Assembly: GCA_002841865.1 (NCBI GenBank)
Contig: PHBD01000007.1
Span: 82,726 to 146,725 of the forward strand
DNA length: 64,000 bases
Reading direction: 5' to 3'
From: Deltaproteobacteria bacterium HGW-Deltaproteobacteria-19
GTDB taxonomy: Bacteria; Desulfobacterota; Syntrophia; Syntrophales; PHBD01
Below, piece after piece: positions 9,540 to 19,340 of the stretch. A program made the position numbers and the translations under genes. The notes under the pieces were generated by a model. It made no database searches. It saw only the letters and a program-made list of their open reading frames with translations, and was not told the origin of the DNA. Position 1 is the stretch's first letter; every line of letters starts with the position of its first letter.

Positions 9540-10166
9540 ATGTCGTACAAGAAATCCATTTATCTCAGCGCGTCAGAAGATAGGCTGGAGAAACTCATCG
9601 GGGAGCGGATGCAGCCCGGAGCGGACAAAGAGAAGATCGACAACCGCATCTGGGATCTCTTCGGCGAAAGCTGGTGCGTCATGTTCACCGACCTGTCGGG
9701 TTTCTCCCGCAACGTCGCCCGGTTCGGGATCATCCATTTCCTGCAGACGATCTTCGAGTCCCAGCGCATCCTGATCCCGATCATCGAGGACCACGACGGC
9801 ATCCTGCTGAAGGTGGAGGGGGACAGCTTCCTGGTGATCTTCCGGAATGTCCGGAAGGCGCTGGAGTGCTCGATCGCTATGCAGCACATGCTCATGACGT
9901 ACAACGAGAACCGGCCCGAGGAGGAGCGGATTCTCCTCTGCGTCGGACTAGGCTACGGCCGGATCCTCCGGATCGGCGACACCGACGTCTTCGGAGCGGA
10001 GGTGAACGCCGCCAGCAAGCTTGGGGAGGACACCGCGAAGGCCTGGGAAATCCTGGCCACTCAGGCTGTCTCTGAAAATGCGAAGGACATCGCAGGCCTT
10101 GGGTTCGAGGAAATCGACGAGGTACCCCCGGGGGCGAGCAGGGCTTATCGGGTGAAGTACGCATAA
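9540..10166 (+). CDS. Class III adenylate/guanylate cyclase catalytic domain protein
   Basis: CVMFTDLSGFSRNVARFG (first metal Asp), KVEGDSFLVIF (second Asp), GLGYGRILRIGDTDVFGAEVNAASKLGEDT. Confidence 0.82.
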   Translation: MSYKKSIYLSASEDRLEKLIGERMQPGADKEKIDNRIWDLFGESWCVMFTDLSGFSRNVARFGIIHFLQTIFESQRILIPIIEDHDGILLKVEGDSFLVIFRNVRKALECSIAMQHMLMTYNENRPEEERILLCVGLGYGRILRIGDTDVFGAEVNAASKLGEDTAKAWEILATQAVSENAKDIAGLGFEEIDEVPPGASRAYRVKYA

Positions 10167-10383
10167 ACATGCCGTCTCAAACCGACCGGCAAAGGACGAA
10201 TCGCCCCGCCAGGCGCAGTCATACGCGAAGGCTGCGTCACCGTCTTCCGGTGCGCGTTCTTGCAAGGTCTTTTCACCGCTTCCCTCGCCGTCAGGTGTGG
10301 CCATCTCCTGAATAAGAACGGGTTTGAAAGGGGCTCTGGAAAAAACATTGACAAGGGATAAAAGAAGGTGCAGTCGCCTGTCT

Positions 10384-10400
10384 AACGGTCGGTCGGTTTA
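10384..10400. promoter_or_regulatory. Putative TetR-family operator (site 1, upstream of tetR)
   Basis: AACGGTCGGTCGGTTTA; 13/17 match to the site at 11020. Confidence 0.5.
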
Positions 10401-10436
10401 CAAAGAAGAACTGACGACAAGGATAACGATCTTGAA

Positions 10437-11000
10437 ATGAAGGACAAACTCAAATCCATCGCCATCCAGCTCTTCTACCAGAAGGGTTACCATGCCTGCA
10501 GCATCAGCAACATTGCCGATCGGGCGGGCATTCAGAAATCAAGTATCTACTATCATTACATCAACAAGGAAGAGCTTCTGTACGACATCCTGAAGGAAAC
10601 CATGGATGATCTGAATAAGAGTCTTCACGAAATCACCACAAACATCGAAGGTACCGAAGAACAATTGAAGGCGATCATCCGGAATCATCTTAATTTTCAC
10701 ATGGAACGACAGAAGGAAGTAATCATCTCCGACTCGGAACTGCGAGGTCTGACAGCCGACAACCTCCGGTCCATCCTCCGGATGCGCGACGATTATGACA
10801 AGAAAATAAAGGAGATCATCAAAAAGGGAATTGACGAAGGAATCTTCATCAACCGGGATCCCAGGGTTGTGACGAACGCGATTGTCACCATGTGCACCCA
10901 GACATCCACCTGGTTCAACCCCCTGGGAAATCTTTCAAAAGATGAAATAATCGATATTTATACGAAAATGATTTTTGACGGGTTGAAAATCAAGAAGTAA
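10437..11000 (+). CDS. TetR/AcrR family transcriptional regulator
   Basis: KLKSIAIQLFYQKGYHACSISNIADRAGIQKSSIYYHYINKEELLYDIL helix-turn-helix. Confidence 0.93.
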   Translation: MKDKLKSIAIQLFYQKGYHACSISNIADRAGIQKSSIYYHYINKEELLYDILKETMDDLNKSLHEITTNIEGTEEQLKAIIRNHLNFHMERQKEVIISDSELRGLTADNLRSILRMRDDYDKKIKEIIKKGIDEGIFINRDPRVVTNAIVTMCTQTSTWFNPLGNLSKDEIIDIYTKMIFDGLKIKK

Positions 11001-11019
11001 TTTTTTTGCCTGCTCTCTG

Positions 11020-11036
11020 ACCGGTCGTTCGTTATA
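11020..11036. promoter_or_regulatory. Putative TetR-family operator (site 2, upstream of enoyl-CoA hydratase), overlapping TATAAT
   Basis: ACCGGTCGTTCGTTATA; TATAAT at 11033-11038. Confidence 0.6.
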
Positions 11037-11158
11037 ATGCCCGGATATAGAATGCACCCCAGGAAGGAAGAACGATTTTCTTAACCAAAGCGCTACGCGA
11101 CCCGGTTCGGCCGGCCGCTTCCGGGTCGCTTAAATAAATGATTCAGGAGGTAAGCAAG

Positions 11159-11932
11159 ATGGAAGAGTCCGTGCAGTACAGTCGAAAAGGCAACGTAGGA
11201 ATCATCACGTTCAACAGGCCTCATCGCCTGAACGCCATCAACGAGGGGTTTCTCGATCACTTCATGGCCGCCCTGATCAAGGCGATGAAGGATGATGACG
11301 CCGTCACGGTCATCATGACGGGGGCCGGCAAGTCATTCTGTGCCGGGGAAGACCTCAAGGAAACGTCGTCCGGAAAGAGTTTTGAAAAGTGGATCCGGGA
11401 GGCGGACCTGCTTCAGGACGTGCAGAGGCTGACCTTGCGGTTGAACAAGCCGCTGATCGGCATGGTGCGGGGGTATGCAGTCGGCGGAGGATGCGAATTC
11501 GCCCTGAGCTGTGATTTTCGGGTTGCCGACGAGACGGCCAGGTTCGGATTTCCCGAAACGGGAATCGGGCTGACCATCACCCAGGCGGGGACAAAACTGC
11601 TTTCCCAGATCGTCGGTCTTGGAAAGGCAAAAGAGCTCGCATTCACGGGTGAATTCATTGACGCGCAGGAGGCGCTCCGCATCGGTATGGTCAATTACGT
11701 CTACCGCGCCGACGAACTGGAAGAGAAGACCCTAACATTATGCGAGAAGATCGGCAAGCGATCACCCCTTTCCCTCCGGCTGACACGGACTGCCATCGAT
11801 CTCGGCCTCAACTCCAGCTTCGAGCAGATCCTGGAGATCGAGGCGGCACACCTGATGGCCGTGGGCGGCGGGGGCAATGAAAAAACCTTTCTCGAAAAAA
11901 GGATGAAGGAACACGGGATGAAAAAAGAATAA
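11159..11932 (+). CDS. Enoyl-CoA hydratase/isomerase family protein
   Basis: AGGAGG immediately upstream of ATG 11159; VIMTGAGKSFCAGEDLKE and GYAVGGGCEFALSCDFRVADETARFGFPETGIGLT. Confidence 0.92.
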   Translation: MEESVQYSRKGNVGIITFNRPHRLNAINEGFLDHFMAALIKAMKDDDAVTVIMTGAGKSFCAGEDLKETSSGKSFEKWIREADLLQDVQRLTLRLNKPLIGMVRGYAVGGGCEFALSCDFRVADETARFGFPETGIGLTITQAGTKLLSQIVGLGKAKELAFTGEFIDAQEALRIGMVNYVYRADELEEKTLTLCEKIGKRSPLSLRLTRTAIDLGLNSSFEQILEIEAAHLMAVGGGGNEKTFLEKRMKEHGMKKE

Positions 11933-11967
11933 CGGGCGGCGCAGACATTTTTTTTGACATTCAGTCT

Positions 11968-11984
11968 ACCGATCGTTCGTTATA
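11968..11984. promoter_or_regulatory. Putative TetR-family operator (site 3, upstream of transporter)
   Basis: ACCGATCGTTCGTTATA (16/17 identical to site 2); TTGACA at 11954-11959 and TATATT at 11981-11986. Confidence 0.6.
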
Positions 11985-12121
11985 TTACAATTACAACTGT
12001 TATTTCGAGGTGATATGCAAGAAAACGTCAATGGATGGATCCATAAGACCCGGATTCCATCTCGTAAAGTGGAACAACATGGATTAACATCAAAAATTGC
12101 TGAAGGGAGGCCTTCAATCTT

Positions 12122-13348
12122 ATGCAAAGCAAGAACGGTGCAAGCCTCTGGCTGATTATCATGTTCGGCGTGGCCGTGTTCTCCATGCACTTCGGCGCGT
12201 CCTGTATGCTGTGGCCGGTAACCTGGGGCCAGCAAAGCGGAAGTTCGGTCGTTCCCGCGGCCCTGGGAATCATCATCACGGCGATCATTTTTCCCTTCCT
12301 GGGATATCTGGCCATTGTCCGCGGGGAAGGGTCCTTCTATGAGCTGGCAAGGCGGATCAACAAGAAGTTTGCCTTCATCTTCGGGGGGTTGACGGTGGCT
12401 GTCCTGGGACCGCTGTTCGTCATCCCCCGGATGAGCGCGGCTTCCTGGGAAGCCATCTGCAAGATCGGGAAGTACCTGGTTCCCGTTCTCGTGGTCACCA
12501 TCGTCGCCGTCGTGGCCAAATCCCTCCTTTCCCCCATGTCCGAGTGGATGCCCAAGCTCTACCCGGAAAGCGGGTTCGCCTACGGCTTCATCAACGGGTA
12601 CCAGACGATGGACCTTCCTGCCGCATTGATCTATGGCGTGATCATCATTGCCGATCTGAAAGCCAACAAGATGGAGGGACGCAAACTCAGCAAATACCTT
12701 CTCATTGTCGGCGCCATCGGTTTCGGGCTGCTCGCCTTCAGCCACGTTCTCCAGATGTTCGTCGGTGCCTCCACGGGTTACCTCTTCAAAGACGTAACCT
12801 ACGCCAAGCTGTACGCGACCATCATCCTCAAGCTCTGGGGCGTCGTCGGCGGAACCGTCTTCAACATCGCCCTCTTCCTTGCCGCCCTCACCAGTGCGGT
12901 GGGTCTTGCCGCCGGCACGGCCGCCTATTTCGAGGAGGCAAGCGAGAAGAAATGGTCTTACAAAAGCGTGGCTGTCATCACGCTCGTCATCAGCGCCCTG
13001 ATCAGTTCCTTCGGCCTGACGACGATCATCAAGCTGACCGCTCCGATTCTGAGTCTCGTCTATCCCCCCTGTATCGCCCTCGTGCTCGGTTACGTCATTC
13101 TCGGGAACAGGCGCTACGGAATCATCGGGGGAGCGACGATCGTGGCCTTCGCCTGGGGCTGCCTCGACTGCCTCATCGGTTACCTTGAAATTGCCAAACT
13201 GGATCTCACGGGCATCAAGGCGCTATACAATCTCATGCCCGGTGCCGATTTCGGACTGGCCTGGCTCATTCCAACGATCATCGGAGCGGCGATCGGATAT
13301 TACCTGAAGGACAGGAAAGACGATCTGACACTGGCAAATGCTTCCTGA
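12122..13348 (+). CDS. BrnQ/LIVCS-like transporter (12 TM-type)
   Basis: Multiple hydrophobic segments; GPLFVIPRMSA and NGYQTMDLPAALIYG resemble the conserved BrnQ motifs GPLFAIPRTA and GYQTMD. Confidence 0.7.
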   Translation: MQSKNGASLWLIIMFGVAVFSMHFGASCMLWPVTWGQQSGSSVVPAALGIIITAIIFPFLGYLAIVRGEGSFYELARRINKKFAFIFGGLTVAVLGPLFVIPRMSAASWEAICKIGKYLVPVLVVTIVAVVAKSLLSPMSEWMPKLYPESGFAYGFINGYQTMDLPAALIYGVIIIADLKANKMEGRKLSKYLLIVGAIGFGLLAFSHVLQMFVGASTGYLFKDVTYAKLYATIILKLWGVVGGTVFNIALFLAALTSAVGLAAGTAAYFEEASEKKWSYKSVAVITLVISALISSFGLTTIIKLTAPILSLVYPPCIALVLGYVILGNRRYGIIGGATIVAFAWGCLDCLIGYLEIAKLDLTGIKALYNLMPGADFGLAWLIPTIIGAAIGYYLKDRKDDLTLANAS

Positions 13349-13375
13349 AACAAGGACGTAGAAATGAAAACGATC

Positions 13376-13403
13376 CCCGGGCATCCCGCAGGGGATGCCC
13401 GGG
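13376..13403. repeat. Intercistronic hairpin between transporter and CoA-transferase genes
   Basis: CCCGGGCATCCC-gcag-GGGATGCCCGGG: perfect 12-bp arms, 4-nt loop. Confidence 0.8.
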
Positions 13404-13429
13404 ACATTACACCCACGAAGGAGGTTGCC

Positions 13430-14614
13430 ATGGGTGGCGCACTAGAAGGAGTCCGGATCCTCGATCTGACTCATGCCTATAACGGCCCGTTCTGCACGAT
13501 GCACCTTGCAGACCACGGGGCCGAGATCCTGAAAATCGAAAAACCCGGCGTCGGCGACATGACGAGGGAGTGGCCGCCCATCAAAAACGGCGAGAGCGGT
13601 TACTATGCGGCGATCAATCGCAACAAGAAAAGCATCAGCCTGGACATCACCAAGGACCGGGGAAAGGAAATTTTCAAGACGCTCGTCAAGACGGCCGATG
13701 TGGTCGTGAATAATTTCCGTCCCGGCACGATGGACCGCCTGGGGCTTGGATATGACGTGCTGAAAAGCATCAATCCCCGCATCATCCTGGCGGAAGGATC
13801 CGGGTTCGGCCAGTACGGACCGCTGAAAGACAGGGCTGCCTATGATGTCATCGCCCAGGCGATGGGCGGGCTCTGCGATATCACGGGGGATGCCGACGGC
13901 CCCCCGATGAAGCCGGGAACGGCCATCGGAGACAACTACACCGGGACATACCTGGCCCTCGGAATCTGCCTGGCCCTCTACAGACGTGAAAAATCGGGCC
14001 TCGGGCAGTGCGTGGACGTTGCCATGCTCGACACGATTTTCTCCATTCTGGAGAACGCCCTTCCCGTCCTGGCAGTCAAGGGAGAGAGTCTCAAGAGGAA
14101 CGGGTTCGTCGATCCGGCGACCAGTCCCTATGATCTTTTCCCCTGCCGGAACGGGCACGTTGTCATCGCCGCGGCGAACAACAACACGTTCAACCGGCTC
14201 TGCGAAGCGATGAACCGGACGGACCTGATCAAAAACGAGAAATTCTCGAACAACGACCTGCGATGCACCAACCGGGCGGAGCTGTCCGCCATCATCCGGG
14301 AATGGACGTCAGGCCGGGACAAGGGAGAACTCGAGGCGTGCCTCACGGAGAAAGGCGTTCCCGTATCATCCATTTACTCCGTGGAAGAGATAGCCAGGCA
14401 CCCGCAGATCGAGGCCCGGGAGATGCTCGTTGAAATCCAGCACCCCGTCATGGGACCTCTGAAGGTCCAGGGTGTACCGATCAAGTTATCGGCAACACCA
14501 GGCAGCGTCAGGGCATCGTCCCCCCTCCTGGGCGAACACACCGCGGATGTGCTTGCGTCCGTCGGCATCAGCCCGGAAGAAATGAATCTCTTGAAGGAAC
14601 AGCGGATCATCTGA
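13430..14614 (+). CDS. CaiB/BaiF-type class III CoA-transferase
   Basis: AAGGAGG upstream of ATG 13430; LEGVRILDLTHAYNGPFCTMHLADHGAEILKIEKPGVGD; SGFGQYGPLKDRAAYDVIAQAMGG. Confidence 0.93.
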   Translation: MGGALEGVRILDLTHAYNGPFCTMHLADHGAEILKIEKPGVGDMTREWPPIKNGESGYYAAINRNKKSISLDITKDRGKEIFKTLVKTADVVVNNFRPGTMDRLGLGYDVLKSINPRIILAEGSGFGQYGPLKDRAAYDVIAQAMGGLCDITGDADGPPMKPGTAIGDNYTGTYLALGICLALYRREKSGLGQCVDVAMLDTIFSILENALPVLAVKGESLKRNGFVDPATSPYDLFPCRNGHVVIAAANNNTFNRLCEAMNRTDLIKNEKFSNNDLRCTNRAELSAIIREWTSGRDKGELEACLTEKGVPVSSIYSVEEIARHPQIEAREMLVEIQHPVMGPLKVQGVPIKLSATPGSVRASSPLLGEHTADVLASVGISPEEMNLLKEQRII

Positions 14615-14754
14615 ACGGTCCGCAGGGACCGGGCACGCATCTGCCATGCAGGAGGCCGCTTTTGCACGCTTTCCGTCTCTCTCCGTAACGGGTTCGACGC
14701 TGCAGATGATGTTTGCTCTCACAAGAATCGAGGAAAGAAAGGAAAAACAACAAA

Positions 14755-15642
14755 ATGAAAAAAATATTGGTTACGATGCTATCGTTGTGTCTCCTGATCT
14801 TCATGGCCCTTCCCGCTTCGGCTGCGGAAGCGGCTGCCGAGCAGGAGGCCGCGGTAAAACCGACAGGCGAAATTTCCGTTGACGTCATGAGCAACTACAT
14901 GGTCAAGGGCATGCAGCAAACCCGCAACAGCATTGTCATCCAGCCTTCCATGACCCTCGGGTACAAGGGATTCTCAGCAACCATATGGGGAAACCTGGAC
15001 ACGAATCCCTATCAATCGAATGCATGGAGCAGCTCCACGGCCAACTCGTCAAGCAACTGGACGGAAACGGACGTGATTTTGTCCTATTCCCGTTCCTTCG
15101 GACTGGTCAACGGCAGCGTGAATTACGGCTACTATGCGAACGCCGCCTCCAACAACGGGTTGTCCGATTTCCGCGACCAGCACGAGGCATGGATCACGAC
15201 CGGATTGAATGTGCTGCTGCAGCCCACACTGAAGGTTTATTACATGTTCGGGAATTCCATGGACAAGCGGCTTTATCTCAACCTCGGCGTTTCACACAGC
15301 TTCCCGCTGACCCAGAGAGTTTCCTTCAAACTGAAAGCGACAGCCGGATACATGGTGGGCCTGGCTGATCCCGATCTGCTGCGGACCAGCCGGAACAGGA
15401 CAGACAGTCAGGGAAACGTCCTGAATGAACGGTACAACAACTTCCTGGACGGCATCCTGACCGCCAGCCTGCCTGTCAAAGTGACGGATCACATCACGAT
15501 TACGCCGAGTGTGTCGTATTCGCTCCCGCTCAGCACCGATGCGAAATATTACATCAAGGCCAACGGGATGACGGACCAGTCCTTCAGCGACAGGGAGAGT
15601 TCGTTCTTCTATGGCGGGGTTAACTTCACTTACAGCTTCTGA
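14755..15642 (+). CDS. Putative outer-membrane beta-barrel protein
   Basis: MKKILVTMLSLCLLIFMALPASAAEA signal peptide; alternating amphipathic segments; terminal aromatic residue (YGGVNFTYSF). Confidence 0.65.
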   Translation: MKKILVTMLSLCLLIFMALPASAAEAAAEQEAAVKPTGEISVDVMSNYMVKGMQQTRNSIVIQPSMTLGYKGFSATIWGNLDTNPYQSNAWSSSTANSSSNWTETDVILSYSRSFGLVNGSVNYGYYANAASNNGLSDFRDQHEAWITTGLNVLLQPTLKVYYMFGNSMDKRLYLNLGVSHSFPLTQRVSFKLKATAGYMVGLADPDLLRTSRNRTDSQGNVLNERYNNFLDGILTASLPVKVTDHITITPSVSYSLPLSTDAKYYIKANGMTDQSFSDRESSFFYGGVNFTYSF

Positions 15643-15744
15643 AATGATCCGGTAATCGGAGACGGCCCGGCGGTGAGAGATGGAGACGTACCGGCGTCAT
15701 GGAGCGGGGCGGCGCATCGGCCGCTCCGCCCATCACGCCGGCGC

Positions 15745-16536
15745 CTAGAATATCCCCAGTTCCTTCCCCAGTTCCTTGAACAAGGGAGGGAACTCCGGCT
15801 GGAAATTCAGGAACACCGGAATGGGATACGAGGCGCCCACCTTTTTCCCCGCCTCCTTGAGATCCGCTGCCAGATCCGCCAGTGCGGCGCCGGGAATGGA
15901 GAAGACCATCTCATCGTCCTGTGTCAGGGAGAATACGCGATCCCCCGTACCCGGAACGGCGATGCGGGCTCCCTGCGTCCTGAAAGGCGCCAACAGGTAC
16001 TCCGTGCATTCGACCTTCCCCCCGAAATGGCCGGCGACGCGCTTCCCGGTCCGGTACGTCCAGGCGTGGACGAGCCGCATGAGCTGCGCCGGGTTTCCGT
16101 AAAAGGCGACCGTGTCCGGATCGAATGTCGCCCGCTGCAGGGGGGCCAGCAGGATGGCCTCATACTCGTTCTTCCCGAGGCGGACGATCGTCTCTGCCTC
16201 GGCGCGCCCCACCTCCTCGCTCCGGGAATAGCTGCCGCCGCAGAAGAGCCGGGCCAGGGCGCCTGCGGAGTCTTCCGCATCGCTGAACCCGAAGGCAATG
16301 GCCGCCGGGACGCAGGCCAGGTCCTCCTTCGCCAGGCCGACGGTCCAGCCGTAGACCCGGGCCATGGTGACGGCCTGGCAGACGGCCACGCGCTTGCCCA
16401 TCGCCGTGGAGGGCCGGCGGGTCTTTTCCGGAAAATCCTGTTTGTCCTTGAGGAATTTAATCGCCACCGGAAACGTCCTGAGCCGCAGGGTGTTCCGGAT
16501 GGACTCCGCCGCTTCGATCCGTTGCTGGCTGTCCAT
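15745..16536 (-). CDS. DUF169 domain protein
   Basis: LRLRTFPVAIKFLKDKQDFPEKTRRPSTAMGKRVAVCQAVTMAR; CVPAAIAFGFSDA; overall resemblance to the DUF169 family. Confidence 0.75.
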   Translation of the reverse strand: MDSQQRIEAAESIRNTLRLRTFPVAIKFLKDKQDFPEKTRRPSTAMGKRVAVCQAVTMARVYGWTVGLAKEDLACVPAAIAFGFSDAEDSAGALARLFCGGSYSRSEEVGRAEAETIVRLGKNEYEAILLAPLQRATFDPDTVAFYGNPAQLMRLVHAWTYRTGKRVAGHFGGKVECTEYLLAPFRTQGARIAVPGTGDRVFSLTQDDEMVFSIPGAALADLAADLKEAGKKVGASYPIPVFLNFQPEFPPLFKELGKELGIF

Positions 16537-16600
16537 TGCGTCCTCCTTTTGCTTGGAAACGTCGGGCCGGTAAGGAACAATGGCCGGTAAAGCTGAAGTG

Positions 16601-17536
16601 TTACTTCGCGGGAATCGCTGCCCCCGGCAGCGTCACCCTGCCCTCCGCCTGAAGCCGGGACAGGATGGCCTGGATCTGCGGGAGAGCCGCCTGGGCGGCC
16701 CGCTCGCCCTCCAGGATGGCCTGGTGGCGCTTCGTGAAGTCGGCGGAGCCGATGCCGGCCACGTTGGGGCGGATCAGGACGTCCGCCCTGCCGGTCTGGG
16801 CCTGGGCGATGTGGTAGTACATGATGTCCACGGATTTGAGGATCGTCTCCAGCGTGCTCTCGGGAACGGACCGGTCCACGCCGCCGGAGATGTCCACAGC
16901 GATGACCACGTTGGCTCCGTAACGTCGCGCCACATCGACGGCCACGGGGTTTACGGTGCCGCCGTCCACGTATGTCTGCCCGGCGATCCGGGCAGGCCTG
17001 AAGATCCCCGGGATCGAGCAGCTGGCCCGGACGGCCATGCCCGCGTTGCCCGTTCCGAAGACAATCTCCTCTCCCGTCTGGATATTCGTGGCCACGGCGT
17101 GGAAGGGAATGCGCATCCGCTCGATGGGAGTGTTCTGGACCGCGCGGTTGACCCAGTTTTCAAGCTTCTTCCCTTCAACGAAGCCGTTGTTCGGCAGGAC
17201 AAGGTCCACGAGGTCGTCCCGCTCCAGTACCAGGGCCATTTTCTGCAGTGTAAAGGCGTCATAGCCGTAAGCGTAAAGGCTGCCGACAAAGCTGCCGACG
17301 CTGGTGCCCACGATCATGTGCACGGGGATCCGGTTCATCTCCAGGACCTTGAGAACCCCCACATGGGCAAAGCCCTTGGAGGCCCCGGCCCCGAGCACGA
17401 CGGCAACCCGCGCGGGCGTGGCGGCCGGTGGAACAACCTTGGGGGCGCAGGACCAGGCGATGGCGCAGACGAGGAGGACCAGCAGGAACCGGCTGACGAG
17501 GGCCGCCCTGTTTTTCGGATTCGGAAAGCGATTCAT
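16601..17536 (-). CDS. Patatin-like phospholipase (RssA-type)
   Basis: VLGAGASKGFAHVGVLKVLEMNRIPVHMIVGTSVGSFVGSLYAYG (GxSxG) and YVDGGTVNPVAVD (DGG). Confidence 0.9.
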   Translation of the reverse strand: MNRFPNPKNRAALVSRFLLVLLVCAIAWSCAPKVVPPAATPARVAVVLGAGASKGFAHVGVLKVLEMNRIPVHMIVGTSVGSFVGSLYAYGYDAFTLQKMALVLERDDLVDLVLPNNGFVEGKKLENWVNRAVQNTPIERMRIPFHAVATNIQTGEEIVFGTGNAGMAVRASCSIPGIFRPARIAGQTYVDGGTVNPVAVDVARRYGANVVIAVDISGGVDRSVPESTLETILKSVDIMYYHIAQAQTGRADVLIRPNVAGIGSADFTKRHQAILEGERAAQAALPQIQAILSRLQAEGRVTLPGAAIPAK

Positions 17537-17546
17537 GCCTGCGCCG

Positions 17547-17891
17547 TCAGTAGATAAAGGACTGGACTCTCTGCCGCAGGTACTGCCGCTCCGCGTACAT
17601 CACGCGATAGTAGAGAGCCATGTCATAGTCACCCACGGCGAAGTGGGAACGGCTCAGGCTCAGGTAGGCCTCCGTGAGATTGGGATCGGCGATGACGGCC
17701 TTTTTCATTTCCGAAATGGCCGCCCGGTGTTCATTGGTTCCCATGAGCGCCAGGCCGTCGCGGTGGCTCGACTGGGCGTTCGCGTCGCGCTGGTCTTTCA
17801 GATCCCCGTAATAATTCATCGTGCCTGCACAACCCGCTGTCAGCAATGCCGCGGCCAACAGGCAGAAACAAGCGATGCGCTTCATGATCAT
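17547..17891 (-). CDS. Small TPR-like lipoprotein
   Basis: MIMKRIACFCLLAAALLTAGCAGT lipobox; EHRAAISEMKKAVIADPNLTEAYLSLSRSHFAVGDYDMAL TPR-like. Confidence 0.65.
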   Translation of the reverse strand: MIMKRIACFCLLAAALLTAGCAGTMNYYGDLKDQRDANAQSSHRDGLALMGTNEHRAAISEMKKAVIADPNLTEAYLSLSRSHFAVGDYDMALYYRVMYAERQYLRQRVQSFIY

Positions 17892-17923
17892 ACCTGCTCC
17901 TTTCTTCCGAACGATTTTACCAA

Positions 17924-17962
17924 TAAAAAAACACCGGGAGAAGATATCCGATCTTCTCCCGG
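17924..17962 (-). terminator. Intrinsic terminator downstream of CoA-transferase gene 17985-19334
   Basis: CCGGGAGAAGAT-atccg-ATCTTCTCCCGG followed on the minus strand by a T tract. Confidence 0.85.
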
Positions 17963-17984
17963 TTGTCCACGAAATTATTCAGGT

Positions 17985-19334
17985 TCAGACGATACCCCGT
18001 TCCACCAGCTCCTTGAGTTTCACCGGACCGTACCCGAGATACTTCAGGTAGACAAATCCGTTGTCGTAACCCACGGGCCGGCAGACCCACTTCGTCCGGG
18101 GAGGCGTCTCCGTGGATTTCCACTGGGCCTGGGCGCACAGGACGGAGCCGTAGACCGGATCCTGGACGGGGGTGAAGACCCCGCGGTCATGCCAGACCTC
18201 GTCCTGCATGGCCTTCCAGGGTGAGACGATCTCCGCCACCACCGGCGTGATGGGGGCCAGCCGCCCGCTCTTGGCGTAGTCGATGGACTTCTGGGTCAGC
18301 TCCTCGCTGGTGTACTTCAGCGTTTCGGGATTGATCATGGCCTGGTACTTGAGCTGCCAGTCTTTCTTCATGAAGGGGGCCAGGGTGGTCCAAGAGTCGG
18401 CCTCCCAGGCGTCGTACCTGCCGATGATGTCGACGAAGGCCTTCCACATCTCCAGGCGCAGCCCTCCGAGGAAGACGCCGCCATCCTTCGTGGGATAGAA
18501 GCCGTAGAGCCAGAGACAGGTGTCCAGGTTGCCGAAGCGCTCGTTGATGACCCCCTTATCGGCGTACCAGTGGAGCATGTAATCGTTCAGCCGCTCGTAG
18601 GCCTCGGGCGTGGAGATGTCGAGGGCCTGCCCCTCGCCCGTTTCTTCGCGGTGATACAATGCCGCGAGGATGCCCAGGGCGGCAAAGGTGCCCGAGACGG
18701 ACCAGGCAATCCACGGTCCCGCCTTGGTCGATGTGGCATAGGGCATATTCTCCAGCGTCTTGCCTTCCGGCAGGACCTCCCCCGTGGCGTACTGGACGCC
18801 GGAGCGGGCCTGGGCCACGTTGTCGTAGTCGTACTGCTTCCGGCCGCTCTCCGGCCCGAACTGGCCGTAGCCGGTGATGGACGCCAGGATAAGCCGCGGG
18901 TTCAGCTTCGCCAGTTCTTCGTAGCCCAACCCCCAGGCGTCCATGACCCCCGCGGGATAGGTCTCCACGAGGATGTCCGCCTGCCCGACCAGATTCCTGA
19001 AGATGTCCCTTCCCTCCTCCTTCTCGAGGTCCAGGGTGACGTGGTACTTGTTTCGGCCTTCCTGCAGGTAGGCCATCCCCGTCCCCTTGTGCATGAAGCC
19101 GTTCGGTGAGTAGCTCCGCACCAGGTCGCCCTCCGGCGGCTCGATCCGGATCGTCTCGGCACCCAGTTCTGCCAGGAGGGACGTGCAGTAGGGTCCGGCC
19201 ATGCTCCGGGAACTCAGGTCCAGGACCACGAGGTCGTCGAGAGCCTCCGGCTTCTCGAAATTCTTCGCCGGGTCGTCCAGCGACCGGACGTGGTCCGCCC
19301 AGTCCGCCCATTTCGGTCTCTTGTGTTCTGCCAT
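17985..19334 (-). CDS. Class III CoA-transferase family protein
   Basis: LDDLVVLDLSSRSMAGPYCTSLLAELGAETIRIEPPEGDLVRSYSP; YDYDNVAQARSG with conserved Asp; LGILAALYHREETGEGQ. Confidence 0.92.
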   Translation of the reverse strand: MAEHKRPKWADWADHVRSLDDPAKNFEKPEALDDLVVLDLSSRSMAGPYCTSLLAELGAETIRIEPPEGDLVRSYSPNGFMHKGTGMAYLQEGRNKYHVTLDLEKEEGRDIFRNLVGQADILVETYPAGVMDAWGLGYEELAKLNPRLILASITGYGQFGPESGRKQYDYDNVAQARSGVQYATGEVLPEGKTLENMPYATSTKAGPWIAWSVSGTFAALGILAALYHREETGEGQALDISTPEAYERLNDYMLHWYADKGVINERFGNLDTCLWLYGFYPTKDGGVFLGGLRLEMWKAFVDIIGRYDAWEADSWTTLAPFMKKDWQLKYQAMINPETLKYTSEELTQKSIDYAKSGRLAPITPVVAEIVSPWKAMQDEVWHDRGVFTPVQDPVYGSVLCAQAQWKSTETPPRTKWVCRPVGYDNGFVYLKYLGYGPVKLKELVERGIV

Positions 19335-19340
19335 GGTCGA

